From a virus, in IMG/VR virus record IMGVR_UViG_3300020207_000022, positions 1 to 64,000 of that record: 64,000 bases of DNA. The stretch is one strand, 5' to 3'. The notes beneath the pieces are model-generated. The model was not told the origin of the DNA. It did not search any database and saw nothing but the letters and a program-made list of their open reading frames with translations. Each line of letters begins with the position of its first letter. Within the stretch, counting starts at the first letter, position 1. Below, piece by piece: positions 48,701 through 55,761 of this stretch. Made by a program: the position numbers and the translations under genes.

Positions 48701-49063
48701 ATAGATGCGTTCGCCTTCCTCTTCACCGTATCGATCAATGAAGTCTTTCTTGTCGATCTTCTTCTCGTACTCCTTCATCTTATCTTTTTCTGCAGGAGTC
48801 AGTGCACGTTCACCGTACATCTGTTTGAACTTGTTAGTATGTTTGGAAGGTTTTGTCTTCGCCTCTTTATCGCCAGGCGCAGGTTTATATGCACGAGGAT
48901 CATCATCAGACATCTTCGCTTGTCGTGCAAACTGTTTTGCACGTTTTTCTTTTTCGTCTTTGTCTACACCTTTATAGTACTTAGAGGGTTGAGTGCCAGG
49001 CAACTCATCCACGTCTCTGTCCTGTGAGACTTTCATTTTCTCAACAAAGGTTCCGAATCGCAT
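45734..49063 (-). CDS. Giant multi-domain late protein with C-terminal P-loop kinase (1109 residues)
   Basis: N-terminus MRFGTFVE|KMK resembles a capsid-targeting sequence. Modules in order: a basic front (about 40-220); a KFADRLLAKFKVDVEFTKHF-type module (about 222-330) whose outline recalls toxin-nuclease-like phage domains; a GVAAWRTGHRPGTTATQWG-containing DUF5824-like module (about 410-490); a YELYHKDFSSAMQHAYKHAK module (about 494-575); helical linkers; and a kinase-like domain (about 845-1040) with Walker A GGPGSGKS (856-863) and a VIDGTGKDYAK strand. L-x-E sites at 590-592, 665-667, 720-722 and 839-841 separate modules. Reads like a polyvalent, packaged, possibly processed protein. Confidence 0.6.
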   Translation of the reverse strand: MRFGTFVEKMKVSQDRDVDELPGTQPSKYYKGVDKDEKEKRAKQFARQAKMSDDDPRAYKPAPGDKEAKTKPSKHTNKFKQMYGERALTPAEKDKMKEYEKKIDKKDFIDRYGEEEGERIYYATITKMAKKNEAVSPAQQAAIAIAKKKSGKYDKDGNRIDEANKEKMIKHAADTLQKVWNRKKKDAKHDIGYYAAQVARGYRDISGRDLVKMVQEEVSQKQIDDLEKFADRLLAKFKVDVEFTKHFKDRMNDKRNSPEIKVVELQKLFKKIQKNKAKNIQGNAGLEAVLKDLSSDLNLPVVIKQKGDEIELVNKTIMRKPDFKTTSKIIKYEEFVNMDEASRADMRIRKRPHMMLKAGNAGVKFDGRFKMFKKKQMLHDDEKPLKESVEDLSMQVFDLMESTENAITEDSGEALKKKADKTGMPLSILKKVFDRGVAAWRTGHRPGTTATQWGLARVNSFVTKSKGTWGGADQDLAKKVRNEEMNEGKSSTGYELYHKDFSSAMQHAYKHAKDKLKIEIDPEEIDNKVATGPRKPSKGKTNTYRLTDKSGKKAVHIQVANLDNKRYELNMYKESTDLDAQFESLVEEDLQENSKHKKAIDKAHKFFVKTSKGRSERIQDKNRFAAMDMLKKELEKMGASESDMMKAFGELDKHIMKVMDESVELEEKVNVKGIQKAVDDGKSMDVIMTMFANKRTTNTDEIRKVVKDYMWKKRMKKEELDENMSRAAKELETYARKNGGIDKMDFMKAAMMMKKGQTNQLKKFVDDLDTEPREKILSLMQKDADRRKDYKSFQKSKRNEAILTGKDNDHLEKKLDKVRNRTQKAMSQKTKSTMEEVELEEGVNDPGIFKAVFLAGGPGSGKSFMVGKTALTTLGLKLINSDPAFEAQLKKVGLKATPEDIFTPKGQDARAKAKRLTAKQQELALNGRLGLVIDGTGKDYAKIEKQAIALKKIGYEVGMIFVNTNLETAIARDAKRDRTLGAKEVTKMWNAVQDNIGKFQKFFGTGMIIVDNSDGADWQSGSTNAYKKMSAWVKKPVKSPVAKKWIDSQKQQRGITEEDSKKLEESKKPLEYGTQETTDTFKKATPGEGAPQRFTQRIRESILKSRRRR

Positions 49064-49064
49064 T

Positions 49065-50126
49065 TTACTTACCTTTAGGTTGGTCTGCTGGGCGTTTGTT
49101 TCTATTCTTCATACGATCCATCTCACGTTTCTTCACAGTAGGTAACATACGTTTAGAAATCGCATTGATGCGACTAGGTGAAATTTTGTCCAGTCTTTTA
49201 TCTATAGCTTGTCTTTGTCCAAAAGACATATTCTTATAATCTTGTCCTTTGGTTAATTTTTTCTTAAGAAGATTTCTTGCACCTTTTCTCGCAAGTTTTC
49301 TCAACTTCTCTAAAGGTTTGCGTTTTCTGGCGGCCTTTTCTCTACCGATTTTAATTTTATGTTTAATTCTACGGAACCTTTGTTTGGCGGCCATACGTTG
49401 TTGTCTTGTCAACGCACGTTCTTCTAACTCTTCTTTAAGGTTCTTCTGAACAAGTTTCATCATCGCCATCTTATCTTTGTCAGACAACTTAGATGCAGCG
49501 GCACTTTTGAAACCATATTGTTTCTTACCTTTTTCATCTGTATAGTCGTCAAACTGTCCCTTCTGTGCAATGCCTCTTAACTTGGTTCCAGACATTCCTT
49601 CGACACCTTCTGCATCAGGATCACGTTCGCCTGCAGAGACAACCTTGATAGAATCGAAGTTGTAGTCTTTACCATTATACTTGTTGAGGATTGTTTGGAA
49701 TTCTTTTACACGATCAGATCCAACCACCATGATGATCTCGTCGTATCCAGATTTTTCGAGTTCTGCTGCGATCTGGAAGACTTGTCTTGCATTTGACTGT
49801 ATAACAACATCGCCGAACGCCTTCTTTGCGAATCGGAACTTGTCTTTGTAGCTGAGGGGATCTTTTTTGTTGTTCTGCGTGTGGGATAGGTATATACGTG
49901 CGTCTGCGTTATTGGACTTAGCAACTGATTTCACCTTGTTTACTAGTTTCTCATGACCTATTGTTACAGGGTTCATGCGACCAAAAGAGAACACAACTGT
50001 CTTACTCTTTGCCTCTTTCAATTGAGGTTCAAGTTCCACGTATTGAGATGGGTCAAACTCTTTAAACTTGACCATTTCTCTTTTCTTTTTATTTTTATCT
50101 TTTTCTACTTCTGTAAGACTAGCCAT
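49065..50126 (-). CDS. NMNAT/cytidylyltransferase-like enzyme with basic C-terminal region
   Basis: 353 residues from 50126; a start at 50075 (MVKFKEFDPSQ) would make a capsid-targeting-like N-terminus. Nucleotidyltransferase motifs GRMNPVTIGHEKL (49-61, T/H-x-G-H) and EGMSGTKLRG (176-185, ISSTxxR-like) fit the NMN-adenylyltransferase/cytidylyltransferase fold. After an L-E-E tripeptide (234-236) the last 117 residues are very basic (RRIKHKIKIGREKAARKRK), suited to nucleic-acid binding. It could make NAD or modify nucleotides on entry or late. Exact late promoter at 50158-50165. Confidence 0.72.
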   Translation of the reverse strand: MASLTEVEKDKNKKKREMVKFKEFDPSQYVELEPQLKEAKSKTVVFSFGRMNPVTIGHEKLVNKVKSVAKSNNADARIYLSHTQNNKKDPLSYKDKFRFAKKAFGDVVIQSNARQVFQIAAELEKSGYDEIIMVVGSDRVKEFQTILNKYNGKDYNFDSIKVVSAGERDPDAEGVEGMSGTKLRGIAQKGQFDDYTDEKGKKQYGFKSAAASKLSDKDKMAMMKLVQKNLKEELEERALTRQQRMAAKQRFRRIKHKIKIGREKAARKRKPLEKLRKLARKGARNLLKKKLTKGQDYKNMSFGQRQAIDKRLDKISPSRINAISKRMLPTVKKREMDRMKNRNKRPADQPKGK

Positions 50127-50156
50127 GGTAATGCTCTAATTTATAGGATTAATGGT

Positions 50157-50882
50157 TTATTTATAATTTTCAGCGAACGAAGGGATGAATTCATAGTTTC
50201 TATATGCAGACCCACTCCAAATAGTTGACTTACGTAACCACCCTATCGCTGGCGTAGGGTCTGCAATACAAAGAGGAACCTTTGTTCGTCTCTGGTTCAT
50301 GATAAAATATGCATTATCTACACACCCAAGACGACCTACAGTTTCGATCTCTTCAATCAAAGTTCTTGCAGTGTTTTTAGTCATTGCGTATGCATGTGCA
50401 CCCTCATGACCAAGAATGTCTACAAACCTTACAGGTGGTCCTGCAGTCACGTGATCATATCTCTCAGGTTCGGGTAGTTTGTACCCCAAGACAACAATTC
50501 TATTCTCTGGTATATCTATATCTATACTTTGCAACATAAGCGCATCGTGTTCAAGAACAATACCAACATCTTCTTCACCCTCTGCGATCTTTTTCCAAAT
50601 TGCAGCGTGACCAACTGTGCAACATTCCGCTTTCTCACCCGCATGTAGATTCTCGTTGGGTTCAAACGGATAGTCTGCAGGCGGTAGTTGAATTGGTTTG
50701 CCTTCATTAATAGTTAGATTAATACCAGACTTTGCCCACGCAAGAACGCCAGGGATGTCGCACCAACCATCAAAGGTTTCCCACTTCAAACCAATTGCAT
50801 CACAAGATGCCATTGCGTCTCGTGCATATTGTTCTGAGATTTCTTTATTGATTCTGAGTATGTAAGCTAGTTGTGTCTGCAT
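50157..50882 (-). CDS. Glycosyltransferase family 25-like protein
   Basis: 241 residues. GHAAIWKKIAEGEEDVGIVL followed by EHDALML (the DxD-like E-H-D motif) and GHEGAHAYAMTKNTARTL are GT25-type features. N-terminal INKEISEQYARDAMASC. It starts a cassette of sugar, sulfo- and methyltransferases running 50157-53506. Overlaps the sulfotransferase gene by 38 bases. Confidence 0.68.
   Translation of the reverse strand: MQTQLAYILRINKEISEQYARDAMASCDAIGLKWETFDGWCDIPGVLAWAKSGINLTINEGKPIQLPPADYPFEPNENLHAGEKAECCTVGHAAIWKKIAEGEEDVGIVLEHDALMLQSIDIDIPENRIVVLGYKLPEPERYDHVTAGPPVRFVDILGHEGAHAYAMTKNTARTLIEEIETVGRLGCVDNAYFIMNQRRTKVPLCIADPTPAIGWLRKSTIWSGSAYRNYEFIPSFAENYK
50158..50165 (-). promoter_or_regulatory. 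T4-type late promoter
   Basis: Exact TATAAATA on the minus strand over the stop of the glycosyltransferase gene, 32 bases before the start at 50126. Drives the NMNAT-like and giant multi-domain genes. Confidence 0.78.
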
Positions 50883-51594
50883 AATGTTTCTTCTTTATTG
50901 TCGTATAGAGGTTTAAATCTTTTTCAAAATAATCTTTTATTGGTCCCAATGCTTCATAATCAAAGTGAATTTCTTTAGATGCATCTATTCTATCCACTCT
51001 ATATTGATTTTTATGATTTTGCAGTTTATGTTTTATTGATAGATCATTGTCCTCTATAAAGGACTGTATATGATCCAAAAGGTTTTCATATAACCAATAT
51101 TCACCACGAATCTTTCCATCATAAAGAAGGAAATCAGACTGCAACAATTTAGAATTGTCTTCTCCTGTTGCTTTATCTGCATCGAACCATCCACGTGGAG
51201 CCATGTATTTGTACTCTGCCAAACTGTATGGTTTACTTTTCAGATCCTTATCCCAACGTTTAAAGAAGTAATAAAAACTCTTTTGTCTTTCGATAGGATC
51301 TCTAAGAACCGCTACGGAACGATATGTTCTGGCTTGTTCATCAGTGATAATGTCATACTCGACAAGTTGTTTTAAATTTAAATGGAGATGTTTGAAGGGG
51401 TGGTAGTTTTCGTGAGTTCCTCTAATCTCTGTGAGTTTTTCTTCAGAGAGAGTACCATCAATTTTAGCATCTTCCACTTCTGTGTATATTGCATCGGGAT
51501 CATCTATATTACGAATAAAGAATTCCGATAGACTGGTACTAGCAGTCTTCGGAACTCTGAGAAATATGAATTTATATTTTGGAGATATGTACAT
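50845..51594 (-). CDS. Sulfotransferase-like protein
   Basis: 249 residues. PAPS-binding motifs FLRVPKTASTSLSEFF (5'-phosphosulfate loop) and VAVLRDPIERQKSFYYFF (3'-phosphate loop) match carbohydrate sulfotransferases, with YHPFKHLHL between. Would transfer sulfate to a sugar or peptide acceptor. Neighbours are glycosyltransferases, so a sulfated glycan on virion or host surface is the natural guess. Confidence 0.78.
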   Translation of the reverse strand: MYISPKYKFIFLRVPKTASTSLSEFFIRNIDDPDAIYTEVEDAKIDGTLSEEKLTEIRGTHENYHPFKHLHLNLKQLVEYDIITDEQARTYRSVAVLRDPIERQKSFYYFFKRWDKDLKSKPYSLAEYKYMAPRGWFDADKATGEDNSKLLQSDFLLYDGKIRGEYWLYENLLDHIQSFIEDNDLSIKHKLQNHKNQYRVDRIDASKEIHFDYEALGPIKDYFEKDLNLYTTIKKKHYADTTSLHTQNQ

Positions 51595-51597
51595 CGA

Positions 51598-52248
51598 TCA
51601 AGTTGCAGTTGAGTACTGCTGTGTCCAAGGCATCCCTGTTGACCCCCAATGATGTTCTGCATAGACCTTATCGTCGCCATCATAACGTTTAGATTCACGC
51701 ACATAGAACTGAGGAATGAAATAATGTGAAGGGAAAATCTTCAAATGATACATGTTGTCCTGCACCAAACGACTTAGGAACTCGTTACCTGTCGATCTGA
51801 AAGGTTCTGGTGCGAGTTGATCTGCACGAAGTTGGTGTAGAGTTTCAACCAACATACGAACAAACATATTGCCTGGGTTACACGCAAGAATTGGTTGAAC
51901 AAAATTTGCACGATACAATTCGTTCTCATAACAAGTATACGCTTTGTGCGGTTCAGAGATCCACAACTCATCGGTGTTTTCTAGACACTCCATATCAGCT
52001 TCTGGGAAAAACCCACCACGTTCAAGTAAGAGTTCGTATCGAATGAGATCAGAAACCCCACAATACTTCTTTGTATTATAATAGTGTTCAATGAGATGTT
52101 GATTCATCCACTTGCGTTGGTGCAACATTTCATCTGTGAAAATCTCATACTCCCACTCTGGGTGTTTTTCTTTCCACGTATTCATCCATTTCATAGGCGC
52201 AGGATTGGGCCCAATCCAAATCTGTGTGATTTTCTTTTCGATATTCAT
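51598..52248 (-). CDS. Glycosyltransferase family 32-like protein
   Basis: 216 residues. KITQIWIGPNPAPMKWMNTW and VSDLIRYELLLERGGFFPEA, with the D-x-E after it, fit the capsular/mannosyl GT32 (DXD) group. Overlaps the methyltransferase by 4 bases. Part of the late cassette; acceptor unknown. Confidence 0.78.
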   Translation of the reverse strand: MNIEKKITQIWIGPNPAPMKWMNTWKEKHPEWEYEIFTDEMLHQRKWMNQHLIEHYYNTKKYCGVSDLIRYELLLERGGFFPEADMECLENTDELWISEPHKAYTCYENELYRANFVQPILACNPGNMFVRMLVETLHQLRADQLAPEPFRSTGNEFLSRLVQDNMYHLKIFPSHYFIPQFYVRESKRYDGDDKVYAEHHWGSTGMPWTQQYSTAT

Positions 52249-52943
52249 AACAGTTGCTCTCTTCTTAATAGTACCATATCTTTTGCGGGGTATCGACTAC
52301 CCTCTGGTGTATCATCTATAGTATATAGAACTTCTTTTGGAAAGTTAAATGGTTCTTCGAATATATCTATCAATCTAAATTCACCACAATTCACATATAT
52401 GTTTGAAGCACTTCTATGTAATATATTTTTATTCGTTGTCAAACAAATATAAGGTATTTCAGACCTCAAATAGTTTTCAATTATCTTCAAACATATATCA
52501 TTGTGCAAGTGAAAGAATAGATCTCTACAGAAAAATAAATCTGCGTAAGGTAATTCGTCTTCTACAACATCCAACTCTAAAAATTTGTATTCTGGATATT
52601 TATCTTTATTGTCTTGTATCATTTCAGAAACAATGTCGCCACCTGTATATTCAATTGGACATTCTTTCAGAACTTCTATCATCCAGTTCATATCTCCACA
52701 TGGTGCATCCAACATACTGTTGATACCAAATTGACTAAACATCAATGGCAGTTTTTCACGTAAGTTCTTTGTATACCCAAGTTCCGACCCTGGCCCACTA
52801 CGTGATTCTTGATTGCGTCCTTCCATGCGCCATGCAAAGTTTCTATAGACCCCATCAAATATCCAAGTACGATAATCTCGTGTGTTTTTTACTTCATCCG
52901 AAGCATGTTTTGGATACTTATGAGGATCTATTTCCTTTGTCAT
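52245..52943 (-). CDS. Class I SAM-dependent methyltransferase
   Basis: 232 residues. Motif I SMLDAPCGDMNWM, then ITYTGGDIV-type acidic loop (EYTGGDIVSEMI), KFLELDVVEDEL and a CRDLFFHLHND post-motif. Likely sugar or small-molecule methylation in the cassette. ATGA overlaps with both neighbours. Confidence 0.72.
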   Translation of the reverse strand: MTKEIDPHKYPKHASDEVKNTRDYRTWIFDGVYRNFAWRMEGRNQESRSGPGSELGYTKNLREKLPLMFSQFGINSMLDAPCGDMNWMIEVLKECPIEYTGGDIVSEMIQDNKDKYPEYKFLELDVVEDELPYADLFFCRDLFFHLHNDICLKIIENYLRSEIPYICLTTNKNILHRSASNIYVNCGEFRLIDIFEEPFNFPKEVLYTIDDTPEGSRYPAKDMVLLRREQLL

Positions 52944-53506
52944 TTACTTTCTACCCACCAAACAAAGTCGTCTTCGACATTCCATGAGTTCTCACCATAA
53001 TATTCTGTAACCGCTTGTTGAACGGTTGGAAAGTGTATATCGTGTCCCATCACGTATCCACCTTTACGAACTTTTGGAGCCCATGCTTTGATGTCACGCA
53101 AACAACCTTCGTATCCATGATCTGCGTCGATGAATACAAAGTCGAGACTTCCATCTTCTACAGTCTCTGCGACTTCAGTTGTATATCCTTTGATGATTTG
53201 CGCACGATCAGGGTATTGCGCACAGAATTGCAACATACGTTTGTAGTATGTTTCGTGGTCCCAAGGGTGACCATTCTCCCCTGCAGTCCATTTCTCTGGA
53301 CCATTATTCTCTGGTTGGGGCGCATAAAGATCCACCCCAATGATGTGAAGATTTTTACATGTGCGTACTAAGTGCGTAAAGGTTTGTCCCATCCATACGC
53401 CAAGTTCCGCACCTTTGGTCCAACCGTTTTGTCGGACCAATTTTTCGATTGTTAACCAACGCCAAGTGTTACCACCATCGTGTCCACGGTCACGTATCAT
53501 TCCCAT
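52940..53506 (-). CDS. Class I SAM-dependent methyltransferase (Methyltransf_24-like)
   Basis: 188 residues. GAELGVWMGQTFTHLV as motif I, HIIGVDLYAPQPE, and LDFVFIDADHGYEGCLRDI, typical of sugar or macrocin-type O-methyltransferases; metal ligands Asp/His in the DADHGYEG loop. First gene of the cassette; a GATAAATA element at 53537-53544 precedes it. Confidence 0.78.
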   Translation of the reverse strand: MGMIRDRGHDGGNTWRWLTIEKLVRQNGWTKGAELGVWMGQTFTHLVRTCKNLHIIGVDLYAPQPENNGPEKWTAGENGHPWDHETYYKRMLQFCAQYPDRAQIIKGYTTEVAETVEDGSLDFVFIDADHGYEGCLRDIKAWAPKVRKGGYVMGHDIHFPTVQQAVTEYYGENSWNVEDDFVWWVESK

Positions 53507-53536
53507 AACAAATTCTCCGTTATTAATCTTGTATTT

Positions 53537-53544
53537 TATTTATC
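53537..53544 (-). promoter_or_regulatory. GATAAATA, possible late promoter of the sugar cassette
   Basis: 7 of 8 matches to TATAAATA on the minus strand, over the stop codon of the exported-protein gene (53540-53875) and 31 bases before the methyltransferase start. Confidence 0.5.
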
Positions 53545-53875
53545 TAATTGGTGTGAAATCTCTTCCAGCTATCACCATGCAACCCATTCCTGTAGATGGA
53601 TCCATTATGATCAAACTATAACTTAGAGATTCTGGATTGATGGTTTGAATTACATCTCCATTTATCCATTGACCATTTTGTGCAAGTTGTAGTATACCCT
53701 TTGCAGTTGCAAATGGTATTTCACCGTATTTCGATTGCACCAGACCTAGTATATTTTGTACATCCATGTCACACGCAAGTGCAACAGGCATTAGGACAGG
53801 TTGTTTTTCCGCTTGTGCGCTATTCGTTACTGCGAGGATAGACCCCAACAATAACGCTGCAAGTCTTCCCAACAT
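53540..53875 (-). CDS. Exported small protein (111 residues)
   Basis: Signal peptide RLAALLLGSILAVTNSAQA then EKQPV. The mature part is alpha/beta with two Cys (LACDMDV, GMGCMVIAG) and ends AGRDFTPIR. Occurs in similar form in marine T4-like phages, role unknown; periplasmic by inference. Confidence 0.6.
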   Translation of the reverse strand: MLGRLAALLLGSILAVTNSAQAEKQPVLMPVALACDMDVQNILGLVQSKYGEIPFATAKGILQLAQNGQWINGDVIQTINPESLSYSLIIMDPSTGMGCMVIAGRDFTPIR

Positions 53876-53896
53876 TCTTGTTCTCCGATTTTACAA

Positions 53897-54154
53897 TCAT
53901 ATAAAATTCATCCTTATGGTTAAAGAATCAAACTCCTTTTCATTAACAATGCATCCGCCCCTAAAGATCATTCCATCCATAGAAGCAAATTCGAAATTTC
54001 CTGTTCTACTGTCTGCAGCTTCGTGTTCTGCAATTTTATTTACAAAGTCTACACATTCTTGTCGACTTTCGAAAACCTTTTCGCTAACCTGTGGTCCCAT
54101 TATGACAGTTGGATCATGTAACATCCACGTCCAGAAGACCAACCAAGCGTTCAT
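53897..54154 (-). CDS. Small probably exported protein (85 residues)
   Basis: Starts MNAWLVFWTWMLHDPTVIMG, a short hydrophobic segment that could be a signal anchor, then CVDFVNKIAEHEA with an FRGGCIVN end. Follows the upstream structural gene with an overlapping TAATG. Not recognised. Confidence 0.5.
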   Translation of the reverse strand: MNAWLVFWTWMLHDPTVIMGPQVSEKVFESRQECVDFVNKIAEHEAADSRTGNFEFASMDGMIFRGGCIVNEKEFDSLTIRMNFI

Positions 54155-54528
54155 TATGAATACCCTGACACCTTGGTTAGTTTCAATAACACATGTCCTG
54201 GCCCGTCAAGCAACACTTGAATATTACGTTCTGAGTAAACATCATCTACAAATCCATTAAAATCATATGAACCTGCAGCAGTGAAATAATAATGCCCATG
54301 AACATCAGATCCGCCACGTTCTTTACGTGAAACGTCGATTTGCTTATCTTTCTTTGCACCCCAAAATATTTCTGTGATAGTTACACTCGCAGTGTTCGCA
54401 TCGAATGTTTCACCGTCCCCAACAAGGTTTGCGATATCTAATTCGATTGTCTCTCCTGCAGACTCCGTTGTATAAATCTTTACGACTGCTTCGTTATGAG
54501 ATCTTTTGAGATAGTGAATGTTCGCCAT
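54154..54528 (-). CDS. Structural-region protein (124 residues)
   Basis: 124 residues, beta-rich: MANIHYLKRSHNEAVVKIYT, VTITEIFWGAKKDKQIDV, HGHYYFTAAGSYDF and VLLKLTKVSGYS, resembling conserved cyanophage virion-region proteins. Immediately follows the KxDG gene. Confidence 0.6.
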   Translation of the reverse strand: MANIHYLKRSHNEAVVKIYTTESAGETIELDIANLVGDGETFDANTASVTITEIFWGAKKDKQIDVSRKERGGSDVHGHYYFTAAGSYDFNGFVDDVYSERNIQVLLDGPGHVLLKLTKVSGYS

Positions 54529-55761
54529 TTATCGTTGCCACCCTTTGATATATTCCGAACTAAAGTTCGCTTTTGAGAACTGTAGTCTGTCTACCAATTT
54601 CAAAGAGTTTTTACCCAACCGATCCATCGCAACGAATCCTTCAGGGTTTGTCACTTCGTAACCCGACTGAGTTTTGAGGAACGTTTTTAGACTGTCTACT
54701 TTATTAAGTTTGTCGATGATCATCATTTTCACATCGACGAGAAGATTGTAAAGTTCAAACACTTTTTCAATCTCTTTAGTGTTCTTGTCACTGAACATTG
54801 TCAGTGCTTTTTCCATCTTGTCTGTCTGTGTTTTCTTACCACGATCAGTTTTCTTCTTGTCTGCTTCTTTCTGATAGTAGTCTTGAATGTACTTGACAAG
54901 ACCCTTTACAAACGACTTAGGATTACCGATACGTTGTCCTTCACGGACTTTAGAGTTGATGAACGTGTTCACACGAAGGTTAAGTTCTTCATTGTTACCC
55001 AACTCATTTAGAATATCTTTCTTGACTGTTCTGAAGATCTTACCAGCCTCAGACAGTTTTTTAGTTACTGCTGCGGTTTCTTTCGCAGTCATCGTAACAC
55101 TACCAGACTTGTCTTCGAACACCGCATCAACTGACCAAACAGAACTTACTTCTTTGAGATTAGATGCAATCTTCTCTCCAAAACTTGCTGACATTCCTTC
55201 AAGCGTTGATCCTCTGTATACTGTATGCCAGACCACACCGATCTTGGATCTTCGTATTTTCTTAGCGAGCCCACTCTTCGTTGGTATCGCATAAACAATC
55301 GTATTAGGATGGAAAGTAATATACGATTCTCCATCAATAGTATCCGTTTTGAGATCATCTTTAGTATAGAGGAAATCACCTTGAATAACTCCTTCAATTC
55401 CGAGTTTCGAGAACTCGCTAAGCGCAACCTTGAACTTGTTGTTCAGATCACCACTTATATCATTATCAATTTCTTCTGGTGTCTTATAGATTTTTGGATT
55501 CTTATTGAAAACACCTTTCTTCGCAATGAAGAATTTTCCGTCACTTGGATCTACTCCTGCGAAAATTGCAGGTGCACCGTCCCACTTGACACTTAGGTTG
55601 ACGGGCGCTTTTGCATTGCCGCCCAACATGTCACGGATTGCACGAAAGTAGTTGATGACGTTACGTGTACCGTTAACACCCCCATCGATCACCGCATCTT
55701 CTGCGTGTGTCATGTGAAGGTTCTTTTCTTCTTTTAGTATGAACTGTTTAAAACGTTCCAT
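54529..55761 (-). CDS. KxDG nucleotidyltransferase/ligase-like protein with capsid-targeting N-terminus (410 residues)
   Basis: N-terminus MERFKQFILKE|EK fits the capsid-targeting pattern. The core has SVKWDGAPAIFAG with Lys59-x-Asp61-Gly62, the motif I of covalent nucleotidyltransferases (DNA/RNA ligases, capping enzymes), then IQGDFLYTKDDL (motif IIIa-like) and ITFHPNTIVYAIP/KIGVVWHTVY strands (IV/V-like). Layout matches a conserved cyanophage protein family (probably DUF6267). The C-terminal half is helical. Predicted adenylylated Lys enzyme in the head; substrate unknown. TAATG overlap with the gene above. Confidence 0.65.
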   Translation of the reverse strand: MERFKQFILKEEKNLHMTHAEDAVIDGGVNGTRNVINYFRAIRDMLGGNAKAPVNLSVKWDGAPAIFAGVDPSDGKFFIAKKGVFNKNPKIYKTPEEIDNDISGDLNNKFKVALSEFSKLGIEGVIQGDFLYTKDDLKTDTIDGESYITFHPNTIVYAIPTKSGLAKKIRRSKIGVVWHTVYRGSTLEGMSASFGEKIASNLKEVSSVWSVDAVFEDKSGSVTMTAKETAAVTKKLSEAGKIFRTVKKDILNELGNNEELNLRVNTFINSKVREGQRIGNPKSFVKGLVKYIQDYYQKEADKKKTDRGKKTQTDKMEKALTMFSDKNTKEIEKVFELYNLLVDVKMMIIDKLNKVDSLKTFLKTQSGYEVTNPEGFVAMDRLGKNSLKLVDRLQFSKANFSSEYIKGWQR

